Below, piece after piece: positions 18,108 to 28,324 of a stretch of 64,000 bases of DNA. Source of the stretch: Actinomycetota bacterium (GTDB lineage: Bacteria > Actinomycetota > Acidimicrobiia > Acidimicrobiales > Ilumatobacteraceae). A model generated the notes under the pieces. The model ran no database searches and was not told the DNA's origin. It saw only the letters and a list, made by a program, of their open reading frames with translations. The translations under genes and the position numbers were made by a program. The stretch's first letter is position 1. Every line of letters starts with the position of its first letter. The stretch spans positions 1-64,000 of the forward strand of contig SYAZ01000053.1 in the NCBI GenBank assembly GCA_005788815.1. Direction: 5' to 3'.

Positions 18108-19006
18108 CCTCTGCACCGTTACCCTTTACCGTCAAAGGCCAATTACCAACGCTTGATTCGCCTGTTCTCATTGTGATGCTCAATGGTTGGATTGATGCGA
18201 GCGGCGCAGCCAATGCAGCAATGGAACATTTGAAGAATGCCATCGTGTCGCGTGACCTCATTACGTTCGATGGTGACGCGTTCATTGACTATCGCGCACG
18301 TCGACCACTGATGGAGTTGCGCGAAGGCGTCAATACTCGAATTATTTGGTCGTGTCCCGAGATGAGGGTTGGCAACGACGAGGATGGCAAAGACGTGCTG
18401 TTGTTAACTGGTCCTGAACCAGATATGGCATGGCAACACTTTGCACGCACTGTCGCAGGACTAGCCCAACAACTTGGTGTTGAGAAAATGATTGGCATGG
18501 GTGCGTATCCATATGGTGCGCCACACACTCGCGCTGTTGGTCTTTCCACCACTTCCCCCGACGCTGATATTGCTGCGCGATTGTCCTTCACAAAAAACTC
18601 AGTGGATGTTCCTGCCGGAGTTGAAGCAATCCTGGAACATGCATTGCACGACATAGGCATTCCTGCAATGGGTATGTGGGCACAAATTCCCCATTATGTG
18701 GCCTCCATGGCATATCCGGCAGCAAGCGCCGCACTCGTCGAAGCAGTCAGTTTGGAAGCAGGACTCACGCTCGACACTTCTGCTCTGAGACGAGAGGCTG
18801 GGGTGCAACGTGAGCGTCTAGACCAACTGGTATCCAGCAACCCCGAACACGCTGAGATGCTAGGAAAATTAGAGACTGCCTACGACGAAATACATGGCAT
18901 TCGGAGTTCAACTACCAATGACGATGCAGTTATACCTAGTGTGGACGAATTAGCAGCAGAGGTTGAGCAGTTTTTGCGAGACCAACAATCTGGAGGACAA
19001 TCATGA
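18104..19006 (+). CDS. PAC2 family protein
   Basis: A 300-residue protein of the PAC2 (proteasome-assembly-chaperone-like) family found across Actinobacteria. The conserved features are the N-terminal LIVMLNGWIDASGAANAAMEHL, the middle GMGAYPYGAPHTR and the late WAQIPHYVASMAYPAAS, followed by a helical tail. The biochemical role in bacteria is not settled; no proteasome genes are in this window. Translation is coupled to the kinase upstream (ATGA) and the LLM oxidoreductase downstream (ATGA). Confidence 0.88.
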   Translation: MTSAPLPFTVKGQLPTLDSPVLIVMLNGWIDASGAANAAMEHLKNAIVSRDLITFDGDAFIDYRARRPLMELREGVNTRIIWSCPEMRVGNDEDGKDVLLLTGPEPDMAWQHFARTVAGLAQQLGVEKMIGMGAYPYGAPHTRAVGLSTTSPDADIAARLSFTKNSVDVPAGVEAILEHALHDIGIPAMGMWAQIPHYVASMAYPAASAALVEAVSLEAGLTLDTSALRREAGVQRERLDQLVSSNPEHAEMLGKLETAYDEIHGIRSSTTNDDAVIPSVDELAAEVEQFLRDQQSGGQS

Positions 19007-20022
19007 AGATAGATGGCGGACTAGGTACGGATCTCACAAAGGTTCCAAACGCAGCAAAAGAATTAGAAGCAGCTGGTTACTCAGGCGCATGGACCGCCGA
19101 GACCTCGCACGATCCGTTCTTTCCCCTCTTGCTTGGTGCAGAGCACACAAGCACCTTGGAACTCGGAACTTCGATTGCTGTTGCCTTCGCGCGCAACCCG
19201 ATGAACTTGGCCAACATTGGCTGGGACCTTCAGGCATATTCGAAGGGTCGCTTCATGCTTGGTTTAGGTAGCCAAATCAAGCCTCACATCACCAAGCGAT
19301 TCTCGATGGAGTGGAGCCACCCCGCAGCACGTATGCGCGAAATGATTCTTGCGATTCGTGCAATCTGGGATACATGGGAGAACGGCACCAAGTTAGATTT
19401 CCGCGGCGATTTCTATACACACACATTGATGACTCCGTTCTTCACACCAGATGCCAAAGAACTCAGTCCATTTGGAACACCGAAAATCTTTCTTGCTGGT
19501 GTAGGCGAATTGATGACCGAAGTTGCTGGCGAAGTGTGCGACGGATTCCTGTGTCACGGATTTACCACCGAGAAGTATCTTCGCGAAGTAACCATTCCTG
19601 CACTTGCGCGTGGTCGTGCAAAGGCCGGCAAGACAATGGAAGGTTTCGAATTAGTCGGGCCAAGTTTTGTTGTAACCGGAACCACCGAAGAAGAAATGGC
19701 AGCTGCAGCCGCTGGTACGCGCCAGCAGATTGCGTTCTACGGCTCAACACCTGCATACAAAGGCGTGCTCGACATTCACGGGTGGGGCGGTCTGCAAGAA
19801 GAACTGAACGGATTGTCGAAACAGGGCAACTGGGTAGAGATGGGAAATCTCATTACCGATGAGATCTTGAATACTTTCGCAGTAGTGGGTGAACCTGAGC
19901 GCGTCGCACCTGAATTGATTACTCGTTATGGCGACGTCATCGATCGTTTGAGTTTCTATGCGCCGTACAAGGCAAACCCTGATCGCTGGTTGCCAGTGAT
20001 CGATGCGTTGAAGAAAGGGTAA
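19003..20022 (+). CDS. LLM-class F420-dependent oxidoreductase
   Basis: A 339-residue luciferase-like monooxygenase-fold protein of the F420-using subgroup (close to the TIGR03617-type proteins). Conserved pieces are the N-terminal GYSGAWTAETSHDPFFPLLL, the AFARNPMNLANIGWDLQ helix, GRFMLGLGSQIKPHITKRFS and the WDTWENG segment. F420 dependence is inferred from family membership; the reaction is unknown. It is the third gene of the kinase-PAC2 operon, overlaps PAC2 by 4 nt, and is convergent with the deacetylase-like gene 9 nt away. Confidence 0.88.
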   Translation: MKIDGGLGTDLTKVPNAAKELEAAGYSGAWTAETSHDPFFPLLLGAEHTSTLELGTSIAVAFARNPMNLANIGWDLQAYSKGRFMLGLGSQIKPHITKRFSMEWSHPAARMREMILAIRAIWDTWENGTKLDFRGDFYTHTLMTPFFTPDAKELSPFGTPKIFLAGVGELMTEVAGEVCDGFLCHGFTTEKYLREVTIPALARGRAKAGKTMEGFELVGPSFVVTGTTEEEMAAAAAGTRQQIAFYGSTPAYKGVLDIHGWGGLQEELNGLSKQGNWVEMGNLITDEILNTFAVVGEPERVAPELITRYGDVIDRLSFYAPYKANPDRWLPVIDALKKG

Positions 20023-20031
20023 GCGGTAGGG

Positions 20032-21075
20032 CTATACGCCCAATCCCACTAACCAACTCTGCACGTTGATACCGAGTTTGTCCACGTCGTAGCCACCCTC
20101 TTGCAACACCACTGTTGGAAGCCCGAGTGCAGCCACTACTTCACCACTTCGGCGGAAACCCTCTGTTGTCAGGGACATGTCACAAATGGGGTCTGTAATG
20201 AACGTGTCTAACCCAAGCGAGACCACCACCATTTGTGCACCGAATGCTTGAATCTTTGCTACCGCGTCAGCGAGTGCATTCACATAAACATCGTCGTCTG
20301 TGCGCGCAGCAAGAGGAACATTGACAGTGCTACCCAATCCACGACCACTTCCGGTTTCGTCTGCGTAACCAACGGTGTATGGATACGCACGAGTCGGATC
20401 ACCATGCAAAGACACATACATCACATCGTCGCGATCATAAAAGATTTCTTGCGTGCCATTGCCGTGGTGGTAGTCAACGTCTAACACAGCAACCTTTACA
20501 CCAGTAGTGCTCGCAACATGATGCGACACAATGGCGGCGTTATTGAAGAAGCAATAGCCGCCGTACAAATCTGTTGTTGCATGGTGGCCTGGTGGGCGAC
20601 ACAAACCATATGCTGCACGCTCACCATCAAGCACCAGCTGCATAGCAGTCATTGCAGTATCTACCGCCCCACGCGCAGCCACATATGTGCCCTCAGTAAG
20701 TGGTGTTGTGGTTTCAAAACACCACCAACCTAAGCGACCAGTAATGGAAGCGGGCTCGACACCATCAGCCATTTTGTGGCGAAGCGAAGGGCGATAGAAA
20801 ACTTCTGGCGTCACTTCTCGCGATGGTCCGATGATGTCTTGGTACTCCTGCCATGCAGTAGTGAAGAAGCGATGCAACCCAGGATTGTGTACGGCGTTGA
20901 TGACGTCAATACCCCACTCTGATGGCGACAACATTTCAAAACGAGAATCGGCAGACAGCACTTCCCTAATGACTTCTCCCCGACCAATGTGCTCGAAAGG
21001 AGAATGCACAGTGCCCTTCTCAATTTCTGAGTGAGGATCATGCAATAGGTGCGCTGGCGTATAGACAACTTTCAT
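20032..21075 (-). CDS. Histone-deacetylase superfamily protein (acetylpolyamine amidohydrolase-like)
   Basis: A 347-residue zinc amidohydrolase of the arginase/deacetylase fold. Motifs are CRPPGHHA (tandem catalytic histidines near 163), VLDVDYHHGNGTQ (zinc Asp/His) and the late LQEGGYDVDKLG. The bacterial relatives deacetylate polyamines or act in acetoin utilisation; which applies here cannot be told. TAGTGT ends 7 nt before the ATG, suggesting a leaderless start. It is a separate unit, 21 nt downstream of the DsbA-like gene. Confidence 0.88.
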   Translation of the reverse strand: MKVVYTPAHLLHDPHSEIEKGTVHSPFEHIGRGEVIREVLSADSRFEMLSPSEWGIDVINAVHNPGLHRFFTTAWQEYQDIIGPSREVTPEVFYRPSLRHKMADGVEPASITGRLGWWCFETTTPLTEGTYVAARGAVDTAMTAMQLVLDGERAAYGLCRPPGHHATTDLYGGYCFFNNAAIVSHHVASTTGVKVAVLDVDYHHGNGTQEIFYDRDDVMYVSLHGDPTRAYPYTVGYADETGSGRGLGSTVNVPLAARTDDDVYVNALADAVAKIQAFGAQMVVVSLGLDTFITDPICDMSLTTEGFRRSGEVVAALGLPTVVLQEGGYDVDKLGINVQSWLVGLGV

Positions 21076-21082
21076 AGCGATA

Positions 21083-21088
21083 ACACTA
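21083..21088 (-). promoter_or_regulatory. TANNNT -10 hexamer before the deacetylase-like gene
   Basis: Read on the minus strand, TAGTGT is followed by 7 nt and the ATG at 21075, with no Shine-Dalgarno. This fits leaderless initiation. Confidence 0.4.
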
Positions 21089-21096
21089 GAAGATGA

Positions 21097-21738
21097 TTAG
21101 TCGAAGCTTGGACGAGCACGCAATGAGCGCTTCAGTTCAGCCATCCCGCTCGCCGTAGCAATCACTTCAATGGCATCCCATAAACGCACTGCTTCATCGC
21201 CGCGTGGAATGGTGGAAATCACGGGACCAAAGAATGAACCTTCGCGCACGCCGCCAGGGTTGAAAGTAATGATGGGCGTACCAACATCTTTTCCTGTGCG
21301 ATCAAGAGCGATCTGTGTTTCGTCGGAAATCAGTCGGTCAAAGGTTTCATCGTTGACTGCCTTGGCCCATTCCACGGGCAACCCTTCTTCACCCAGAAGT
21401 TTTGCGATGTGGCCTTCAATGTCGGCAACAAATAGTTCACGCTCTTGTTTGTTGTGCAAACTTGTGCCAAGTGCGGTGTACACCTTGGCAACTGCCTCAT
21501 TGCCGGCGACAGAACGCGCTTTGGCGGCCACGCGCAAACCATACGTGCCGGCCGCATGAATATCTTTGTAGCCAGCAGGCATCTTGGAATAATCCATCGA
21601 GTCCTGGTTGATCATCTTCAAAGAAATGAACTTCCATGACACTTCGTAGTCGCGTAACTGTTGTACTTCAGTCACCCAACGAGATGTAATCCATGCCCAT
21701 GGGCATACAGGGTCGAAGAAAAAATCAAGGTCAGCCAT
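21097..21738 (-). CDS. DsbA-family oxidoreductase resembling mycothiol-dependent nitroreductase Rv2466c, with CPWA active site
   Basis: A 213-residue thioredoxin-fold protein with an inserted helical domain. It resembles M. tuberculosis Rv2466c along its length: FDPVCPWAWITSRW at the N-terminus, GTPIITFNPGG and FFGPVISTIPRGDEA near the end. Rv2466c has a CPWC active site; here it is C12-P-W-A15, so only the N-terminal cysteine remains and a monothiol, mycothiol-linked mechanism is expected (inference). Its start is 2 nt after the infB stop on the same strand, so it may be read through from the rimP-nusA-infB operon. Confidence 0.85.
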   Translation of the reverse strand: MADLDFFFDPVCPWAWITSRWVTEVQQLRDYEVSWKFISLKMINQDSMDYSKMPAGYKDIHAAGTYGLRVAAKARSVAGNEAVAKVYTALGTSLHNKQERELFVADIEGHIAKLLGEEGLPVEWAKAVNDETFDRLISDETQIALDRTGKDVGTPIITFNPGGVREGSFFGPVISTIPRGDEAVRLWDAIEVIATASGMAELKRSLRARPSFD

Positions 21739-21740
21739 GG

Positions 21741-24692
21741 CTAGACCCTAGCGATTTCTCTCTCTTCGAATGTTTCAATAATGTCGCCTGGCTTGAGGTC
21801 TTGGAAGTCGGACAAGCCGATACCACACTCGAAACCTTCGCGCACTTCACGCACATCGTCCTTGAAGCGGCGCAGTGACTGGATGGAGCCCTTCCAGATG
21901 ATGGTTCCTTCGCGAAGGAAACGAACCTTTGTGCCACGAGTGATAACGCCCGTACGCACAACACATCCGGCGATCGCACCAAGTTTTGGAACACGGAAGA
22001 TCTCGCGCACTTCTGCTTCACCAGTAACCACTTCTTCGAACTCAGGAGCCAATAGACCAAGCATTGCTCGTTCCATGTCTTCCAACAGTTTGTAGATGAT
22101 TTCGTATGTACGGATCTCAACTTTTTCAATTTCAGCTAATTCACGCGACTTGCGGTCGGGACGAACATTGAAACCAATGAGAGTTGCGTTAGTTGTAGCT
22201 GCCAGTGTGATGTCGTTCTCGGTGATACCGCCGACACCACGATGAACAAACGCCACCTTGACTTCTTCTCGCTCCAATTTACGAAGGCTTTCCGTCACTG
22301 CTTCGAGTGAACCCTGTACGTCGGCCTTGATAACAAGGTTCAGTGTTGCCACTTCGCCAGCCTGAATCTGACTAAAGATGTCTTCAAGCTTTACGCCACC
22401 TTGTACACGTGAATCTCCACGTTGGTTCAAGGTGCGACGAGTGTGACCACGTGAGTCACCCACAACGCGAGCAGTCTTTTCGTCTGGTGCTGCACGGAAC
22501 TCATCGCCTGCTTGAGGCACAGATGACAATCCGAGCACCTGTACAGGCGTAGATGGGCCAGCTTCTTTTACTTGTTCGCCGCGCTCGTTGATGAGTGCGC
22601 GCACTTTGCCCCATGCTGCGCCCGCAACGATTGGGTCGCCCACCTTCAATGTTCCCTTGTCTACCAACACTGTGGCAACGGGTCCACGACCAATGTCGAG
22701 GTTTGCTTCGAGAACAATTCCCTTTGCGCGTCCTGTTGGATTTGCAGTGAGTTCTTCTAGTTCAGCAACAACAGTGAGTTGTTCCAACAGATCATCGATA
22801 CCCATGTTTTGTTGTGCCGACATCTCGACAACGATGGTGTCTCCACCCCATGCCTCGGGAACCAATTCATACTCTGCCAATTGAGTAAGCACGCGCTGAG
22901 GATCAGCGTTCTCTTTATCAATCTTGTTCACTGCAACAACAATGGGCACTTCAGCAGACTTTGCGTGATTAATGGCCTCAATTGTTTGTGGCATGACACC
23001 GTCGTCTGCTGCAACAACCAACACAACAATGTCGGTGACCTGTGCACCACGCATACGCATCTTTGAGAACGCAGCGTGACCAGGTGTGTCAATGAAAGTA
23101 ACTTTCTTGCCGTCTTTTTCTACTTGGTATGCACCGATGTGCTGCGTAATTCCGCCGGCTTCGCCAGCGACAACATTTGCGGAACGAATACGGTCGAGCA
23201 ACGTGGTTTTACCGTGGTCAACGTGACCCATAACTGTGATGACAGGTGGACGAGTCTCTTGCAATGATTCATCGTCGTCATCAGAGTCGTCGAACAATGC
23301 TTGCAATTCAGTTTCTTGCTGTTGACCTGGATCGACAAGCAGAATTTCTCCGCCAACTTCAAGCGCAAACAATTCCATCTGATCGTCGCTCAGTGTCATG
23401 GTGGCTGTGACCATTTCGCCGTGCTCAAGCAAGTAGCGAACAACGTCTGCCGCTGTGCGATTTAGTTTCGGAGCAAACTCTTGTGCAGAGACACCACGTT
23501 CAATAACGATGATTCCTTCTGGAACTGGTGCGTTGCTGTTTGAGTAGTTCGTGAACTGCGGCTGCAATTCATCGAACTCGCGCCGACGTCGTGCACGCGA
23601 CTTCTTGCGAGGTGCGCGACGCTGACCATTACGTGGACCACCAGGACCGCCTCCAGGACGAGGACCGCCACCAGGGCCACCTGCACCAGGACCGCCACCA
23701 GGGCCTCCCGCGCCAGGACCGCCAGGTCGAGCGCCACCTGGGCCACCAGGACGAGGGGCAAAACCAGGACGTGAACCAGGACCACCGGGACCACCAGGAC
23801 GTGGACCACCAGGACCTCCGGTACGCGGACCACCAGGACCTCCGGTACGAGGACCACCAGGGCCGCCAGTACGTGGACCACCAGGGCCAGGACGAGAACC
23901 AGGGCCAGGACGAAAGCCGCTAGGACCACCAGGACGAGGACCACCGGGAGTAACGCGACCACCAGGAGGCGGAGGTATTGGTCGACCAGTCGCAGACATT
24001 GGACCGGGTGGCGGTGGAATCGGACGAGGACCTGCACCGGGACCTGCGCTTGGGCCGCGCGGAGGCATACCTGTTGGAGGCATACCCGCTGGAGGACGGC
24101 CTGCAGGAGGAGTTGGTCGAGACGGAGGTTGCGGAGTGACCGGAGGGCGAGGAATCGCTCCTGTTGGACGTCCACTAGAGATCACACGAGATTCACCACT
24201 TGCAGCAGGCGCAGCAGGCGCTGGGGTTTCCACCGCAGGCGCAGGCACATCGACAACTGGAGCTACTTCTACAGGTACTTCAGCAACAGGAGTAACTGGT
24301 GTGGGTGCAATAACTTCTGGCGCTTCGCTAATTGGTTCTGCATCCACTTTTGCAGCAGCTGCCTTTTTCGCAGGAGCCTTCTTTGCAGCAGTCTTCTTGA
24401 CAGCAGTCTTCTTTGCCGGTGCATCACCGTCGCCAGATTCACCGTCTGCTTTTTTGGCAGCGGCTTTTTTGGCGGGAGCTTTCTTTGCTGGCTTTTCTTC
24501 GGCGGGCTGTACATCACGTACTAGTCCATCTTTGACGGCTTTACGACGAACACGGTCAGCCTGTGCTTCTTCCATTGAAGAAGACACATTCTTGACGTCG
24601 ATGCCCATTTCTTTGGAGCGATCGAGTGTTTCTTTGTTCGTCCAGCCGAGCTCTTTTGCAAGCTCCGCAATTCGGATCTTCTTGATTGCCAA
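21741..24692 (-). CDS. infB: Translation initiation factor IF-2
   Basis: A 983-residue initiator-tRNA-binding GTPase. The N-terminal IF2N domain ([20 protein letters not shown]) is followed by an Ala/Lys-rich stretch and a roughly 200-residue Gly/Pro/Arg-rich low-complexity region. A basic patch ([19 protein letters not shown]) and a second IF2N domain come next. The GTPase domain has [22 protein letters not shown] and VNKIDK, and domains II-IV end in [11 protein letters not shown]. It starts 3 nt after nusA. The long disordered spacer is typical of Actinobacteria. Confidence 0.97.
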   Translation of the reverse strand: MAIKKIRIAELAKELGWTNKETLDRSKEMGIDVKNVSSSMEEAQADRVRRKAVKDGLVRDVQPAEEKPAKKAPAKKAAAKKADGESGDGDAPAKKTAVKKTAAKKAPAKKAAAAKVDAEPISEAPEVIAPTPVTPVAEVPVEVAPVVDVPAPAVETPAPAAPAASGESRVISSGRPTGAIPRPPVTPQPPSRPTPPAGRPPAGMPPTGMPPRGPSAGPGAGPRPIPPPPGPMSATGRPIPPPPGGRVTPGGPRPGGPSGFRPGPGSRPGPGGPRTGGPGGPRTGGPGGPRTGGPGGPRPGGPGGPGSRPGFAPRPGGPGGARPGGPGAGGPGGGPGAGGPGGGPRPGGGPGGPRNGQRRAPRKKSRARRRREFDELQPQFTNYSNSNAPVPEGIIVIERGVSAQEFAPKLNRTAADVVRYLLEHGEMVTATMTLSDDQMELFALEVGGEILLVDPGQQQETELQALFDDSDDDDESLQETRPPVITVMGHVDHGKTTLLDRIRSANVVAGEAGGITQHIGAYQVEKDGKKVTFIDTPGHAAFSKMRMRGAQVTDIVVLVVAADDGVMPQTIEAINHAKSAEVPIVVAVNKIDKENADPQRVLTQLAEYELVPEAWGGDTIVVEMSAQQNMGIDDLLEQLTVVAELEELTANPTGRAKGIVLEANLDIGRGPVATVLVDKGTLKVGDPIVAGAAWGKVRALINERGEQVKEAGPSTPVQVLGLSSVPQAGDEFRAAPDEKTARVVGDSRGHTRRTLNQRGDSRVQGGVKLEDIFSQIQAGEVATLNLVIKADVQGSLEAVTESLRKLEREEVKVAFVHRGVGGITENDITLAATTNATLIGFNVRPDRKSRELAEIEKVEIRTYEIIYKLLEDMERAMLGLLAPEFEEVVTGEAEVREIFRVPKLGAIAGCVVRTGVITRGTKVRFLREGTIIWKGSIQSLRRFKDDVREVREGFECGIGLSDFQDLKPGDIIETFEEREIARV
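23803..23874. repeat. 24-bp tandem repeats inside infB
   Basis: Three consecutive 24-nt units beginning GGACCACCAG(G)(A/G)CC, coding eight-residue Gly-Gly-Pro/Arg-Thr units of the IF-2 linker. The wider region 23635-23960 holds diverged copies. Such repeats can change copy number by slippage without a frameshift. Confidence 0.8.
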
Positions 24693-24695
24693 GGG

Positions 24696-25853
24696 TTAGG
24701 CCTCCGTGCTTTCGCTGTCACTCGATGAGCCGCCGGCCCACTCTTGTTCGCTGACCACAGACCCATCGGTGTTGTGGAACTGCAGCTCACCAGTTTCGTC
24801 GTTCTTGCGCCATTCGCCCTCTGCATACTCAGTGTTGCGTGGTGACTGACGTGGTTCGAAAATTCCGTTGGCTTCGTTTGCTGCTTGTGTTTCCGACTTG
24901 ATGTCGATACGCACACCAGTAAGGCGTGCTGCAAGTCTTGCGTTCTGACCTTCTTTTCCGATTGCCAAAGACAACTGGAAGTCAGGAACGATGACATCAG
25001 CTTGCGTGTTGTCCTCACTCAGGCGCACTTCTGTGACTTTTGCAGGAGACAATGCCTTTGATACGAAATCAATGAGATCTTCTGAATAGGAAACGATGTC
25101 AATCTTTTCGCCACGAAGTTCATTGACAACCATGCGAACACGGCCGCCACGTGCACCAACACATGCGCCGACTGGGTCGACGTTTGGATCGTTAGAAAAC
25201 ACTGCAATCTTTGTGCGATGACCCGGTTCACGAGCACATGACTTGATCTCTACAACGCCATCAGCAATTTCAGGGACTTCTAGTTCAAACAAACGCTTGA
25301 TGAGGCCTGGGTGAGTGCGACTAACCACAATCTGTGGGCCTTTTGCAGTTTTACGAACTTCAACGATGTACGCCTTGACGCGCGCATTTGGCTCTGGTCG
25401 TTCGTATGGAACTTGTTCAGCTTGTGGAAGCAACGCCTCTACCTTGCCAAGATCGAGCAACGCATAACGTCCCTCTGACTGCTGAATGATTCCGGTTACA
25501 AGATCGCCTTCGCGGTTTGCATATTCCTCGAACTTGCGATCGCGTTCAACTTCACGGATGCGCTGGCTCATGACCTGCTTGAACGTTGCTGCAGCGATGC
25601 GTCCGAGCTCGTGTTTGTTCGGCGTATCGTCGCGCTCGTTGATCCAGTTGCCGTCGTCGTCAACGTCGTAGGCCGTGAATGTCATGTCGAGGTTTTCAGG
25701 GTTTACCTCAACGATGACTTCGTCTGCAGCGTTTGGACGCTTCTTATATGCGGTTGCCAATGCTTCTACGAGCACCTGCAGCAGTGAATCGACACTGATG
25801 CCATGGTGCTCTGCGAGCATGCGTACTGCTTCGGACATATCTAGGTTGCTCAT
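24696..25853 (-). CDS. nusA: Transcription termination/antitermination factor NusA
   Basis: A 385-residue RNA polymerase-binding factor. It has the N-terminal domain (EAVRMLAEHHGISVDSLLQ), an S1 domain (GDLVTGIIQQSEGRYALLDLG) and two KH domains (GACVGARGGRVRMVVNELRGEKIDIV and LAIGKEGQNARLAARLTG). The C-terminal acidic repeats of E. coli NusA are absent, as usual outside Proteobacteria. The ATG at 25853 overlaps the rimP stop (ATGA) and gives MSNLDMSEAVRML; the longer frame to 25970 lies inside rimP. It is the middle gene of rimP-nusA-infB. Confidence 0.95.
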   Translation of the reverse strand: MSNLDMSEAVRMLAEHHGISVDSLLQVLVEALATAYKKRPNAADEVIVEVNPENLDMTFTAYDVDDDGNWINERDDTPNKHELGRIAAATFKQVMSQRIREVERDRKFEEYANREGDLVTGIIQQSEGRYALLDLGKVEALLPQAEQVPYERPEPNARVKAYIVEVRKTAKGPQIVVSRTHPGLIKRLFELEVPEIADGVVEIKSCAREPGHRTKIAVFSNDPNVDPVGACVGARGGRVRMVVNELRGEKIDIVSYSEDLIDFVSKALSPAKVTEVRLSEDNTQADVIVPDFQLSLAIGKEGQNARLAARLTGVRIDIKSETQAANEANGIFEPRQSPRNTEYAEGEWRKNDETGELQFHNTDGSVVSEQEWAGGSSSDSESTEA

Positions 25854-26428
25854 TGCGCACTTACCTCTTGATGATCGGATGTTTGATGATCGGATGGAAC
25901 AGATTTTTGAGAAGTGCTGCGCTTTGCGGCGCGCGCTTCTTTCGAATTTGGCTTTGGCTGTGATTCCCACACAAAGACCGTCTTTGCCTTTTCAATAAGT
26001 GACAAAGGAATCTCGACTGACTGAGCAGTATCAGTGACCAGCACGGTGGCAGTTGCGTCGGTGGCTGCAACAAGAGCGCCAGAGAAACGACGTTGACCTT
26101 CATGTTCGGCAACCAGACGAATAGAGACGTCCTTGCCTACTTCGCGTTGGAAATGATGAGGGGTACGAAGATTGCGCTCGAGACCAGGGCTTGACACTTC
26201 GAGGGTGTATCGACCAGGGACAACGTCGTTGTGATCGAGTTCGCGGCCAAGCAAACGGTTGACGCGAGAGATTTGGTCGATGTCGACCCCTGCTTCTTGA
26301 CCGGCTGGCGTGTCGATGGTGACCTTCAAAACGCCGCCGGCGAACTCCATGTCATACAGTTCAAGGCCCAAGTCGTCCAAAATGGGGGAAACCATGGCGG
26401 TCACTGACGTAACTACATTGACAGACAT
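25850..26428 (-). CDS. rimP: Ribosome maturation factor RimP
   Basis: A 192-residue 30S assembly factor. It shows the N-terminal alpha/beta domain (LDDLGLELYDMEFAGG...LKVTIDT, DIDQISRVNRLLGRELD) and the family motif YTLEVSSPGLERNLRTPHHF, then an Sm-like C-terminal domain. A Lys/Ser/His-rich tail of about 35 residues is extra. GGAGG at 26436-26440 lies 7 nt before the ATG at 26428 and settles the start. The promoter must lie upstream of the terminator-like hairpin at 26457-26489. Confidence 0.94.
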   Translation of the reverse strand: MSVNVVTSVTAMVSPILDDLGLELYDMEFAGGVLKVTIDTPAGQEAGVDIDQISRVNRLLGRELDHNDVVPGRYTLEVSSPGLERNLRTPHHFQREVGKDVSIRLVAEHEGQRRFSGALVAATDATATVLVTDTAQSVEIPLSLIEKAKTVFVWESQPKPNSKEARAAKRSTSQKSVPSDHQTSDHQEVSAQ

Positions 26429-26456
26429 ATGACTACCTCCCGCCAAACATGGCACT

Positions 26457-26489
26457 AACAAAACAAAAGGCACGGGGGGTACCCGTGCC
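26457..26489 (-). terminator. Intrinsic terminator-like hairpin in the leader of rimP-nusA-infB
   Basis: On the minus strand an 8-bp stem GGCACGGG/CCCGTGCC with a 5-nt loop is followed at once by TTTTGTTTTGTT. It ends 28 nt before the rimP ATG and 16 nt before its ribosome binding site. As the next upstream gene (proS) is divergent, it cannot end another gene; it sits between the operon's promoter and its first gene. That is the position of a leader attenuator. Confidence 0.7.
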
Positions 26490-26553
26490 TCAGGTTCACC
26501 GAACTTCAAAGGACGGCTTCAAGCATAGCCATTCAAAGTAAGGTTTTGCTCCG

Positions 26554-28320
26554 ATGCTTCGTCTCTCCAAACTCTTCGTTCGCACCTTGCGTGATGACCC
26601 TTCCGATGCTGAAGTCCCCAGCCATCGCCTCTTGGTACGGGCGGGCTACATCCGCCGAGCCGCCCCCGGTGGGTATACCTGGCTACCGCTTGGTTGGAGG
26701 GTGCTTCGCAAAGTCGAGGACATCGTTCGCCAAGAGATGGACGCCATGGGAGCACAAGAGGTTCACTTCCCTGCCCTCCTTCCTCGCGACGTGTACGAGG
26801 CCACCGGACGATGGACCGAATATGGCGACAACCTTTTTCGCTTGAAAGATCGCAAAGGCGCCGACTTCTTACTTGGACCAACACACGAAGAGATGTTCAC
26901 ACTGCTCGTGAAAGATATGTACTCGAGTTATAAAGACCTTCCTGTTTCGCTGTACCAGATTCAAACGAAGTATCGCGATGAAGCTCGACCACGTGCTGGC
27001 CTGTTACGCGGTCGCGAGTTTCTCATGAAGGACAGTTACTCATTCGACATCGACGATGATGCGCTTGCAGTTAGTTATGCGCAACATCGTGATGCATACG
27101 AACGCATCTTTGCGCGCCTGCAATTGCCATACGTCATTGTGAAAGCGATGAGCGGTGCTATGGGTGGTTCTATGAGCGAAGAATTCCTTGCGCCCATCGA
27201 AGTGGGTGAAGACACATTCGTTCGTTGCTCAGCATGTGACTATTCAGCAAACACAGAGGCAGTTACCACATCATCTCCTGCTGCTGATAGCAACACCTAC
27301 GATGCGTCGTCTACTATCGCAACCCCCAACTGCCCCACCATCGCAACACTCGTTGATTTACTCAATGCAAATCATCCGCGCACAGATCGTTCGTGGGAAG
27401 CACACGACACTCTCAAGAATGTCGTACTACGTCTTCGTCAACCAGATGGTTCCACAGAGACACTCGTCATCGGCGTACCTGGCGACCGTGAAGTCGATAT
27501 GAAGCGCATTGAGGCACAGCTTTCTCCTGCAGAAGTAGAACCACTCGACGAAGAAGGGTTTGCTCAACATCGCACGCTTATTCGTGGCTACATCGGGCCA
27601 CAAGTTCTTGGAACCACTTCTACATCTGGCATTCGCTATCTCGTCGACCCTTCGGTGGTTCACGGCAGTGCTTGGGTGACTGGCGCAAACACCAAAGACA
27701 CACACGTCATTCATTTGGTACATGGCCGCGACTTCACTGCAGACGGAACCATTGAAGCCGTCGAAGTGGCAGCTGGGGATCCATGCCCCAATTGCTCAGC
27801 GCCTCTTGAGATAGCACGCGGTATCGAGATTGGTCATGTCTTTCAATTGGGTCGCAAATACGCAGACAAACTTGGGCTTACCGTTCTTGATCACAATGGA
27901 AAACAAGTAGTAGTCACCATGGGCTCATACGGCATTGGCGTATCGCGTGCAGTTGCTTCCATCGCCGAAGTATTCCATGACGACATCGGCTTGAAATGGC
28001 CACGAGCCATTGCACCTGCCGATGTGCATGTAGTCGTTACTGGCAAAAATGGTGACGACATCACTATCGCCGGCGAAAAGATTGCGGTCGAACTTGAAGC
28101 GCAAGGTCTTGACGTGCTCATCGACGACCGCAACGGCGTGTCACCTGGCGTGAAGTTCAAAGACGCTGAACTCATTGGCATCCCCACCATCTTGGTGGTG
28201 GGCAAATCTCTCGCGGAAGGAAATGTTGAACTGAGGGACCGCCATACGGGAACCAATGAAGCAATTCCTGTTGCAGATGCCGTTACCCGAGTTGTTGCAC
28301 TCGCCCGAAGCGGTCAATAG
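26554..28320 (+). CDS. proS: Prolyl-tRNA synthetase, bacterial type
   Basis: A 588-residue class II synthetase charging tRNA-Pro. Motif 1 region [15 protein letters not shown], motif 2 [22 protein letters not shown] and motif 3 [14 protein letters not shown] are intact. An insertion of about 190 residues (about 225-410) between motifs 2 and 3 is the bacterial cis-editing (INS) domain against alanyl-tRNA-Pro. The anticodon-binding domain ends the protein. It diverges from rimP. TAAGGT lies 9 nt before the ATG and could serve as -10 or a weak ribosome binding site. Confidence 0.96.
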   Translation: MLRLSKLFVRTLRDDPSDAEVPSHRLLVRAGYIRRAAPGGYTWLPLGWRVLRKVEDIVRQEMDAMGAQEVHFPALLPRDVYEATGRWTEYGDNLFRLKDRKGADFLLGPTHEEMFTLLVKDMYSSYKDLPVSLYQIQTKYRDEARPRAGLLRGREFLMKDSYSFDIDDDALAVSYAQHRDAYERIFARLQLPYVIVKAMSGAMGGSMSEEFLAPIEVGEDTFVRCSACDYSANTEAVTTSSPAADSNTYDASSTIATPNCPTIATLVDLLNANHPRTDRSWEAHDTLKNVVLRLRQPDGSTETLVIGVPGDREVDMKRIEAQLSPAEVEPLDEEGFAQHRTLIRGYIGPQVLGTTSTSGIRYLVDPSVVHGSAWVTGANTKDTHVIHLVHGRDFTADGTIEAVEVAAGDPCPNCSAPLEIARGIEIGHVFQLGRKYADKLGLTVLDHNGKQVVVTMGSYGIGVSRAVASIAEVFHDDIGLKWPRAIAPADVHVVVTGKNGDDITIAGEKIAVELEAQGLDVLIDDRNGVSPGVKFKDAELIGIPTILVVGKSLAEGNVELRDRHTGTNEAIPVADAVTRVVALARSGQ

Positions 28321-28324
28321 AACC

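Noticed and set aside
23462-24699. Long reading frames in other phases over the IF-2 repeat region, on both strands
   Set aside because: Compositional by-products of the GC-rich Gly/Pro repeats; infB is intact across the region.
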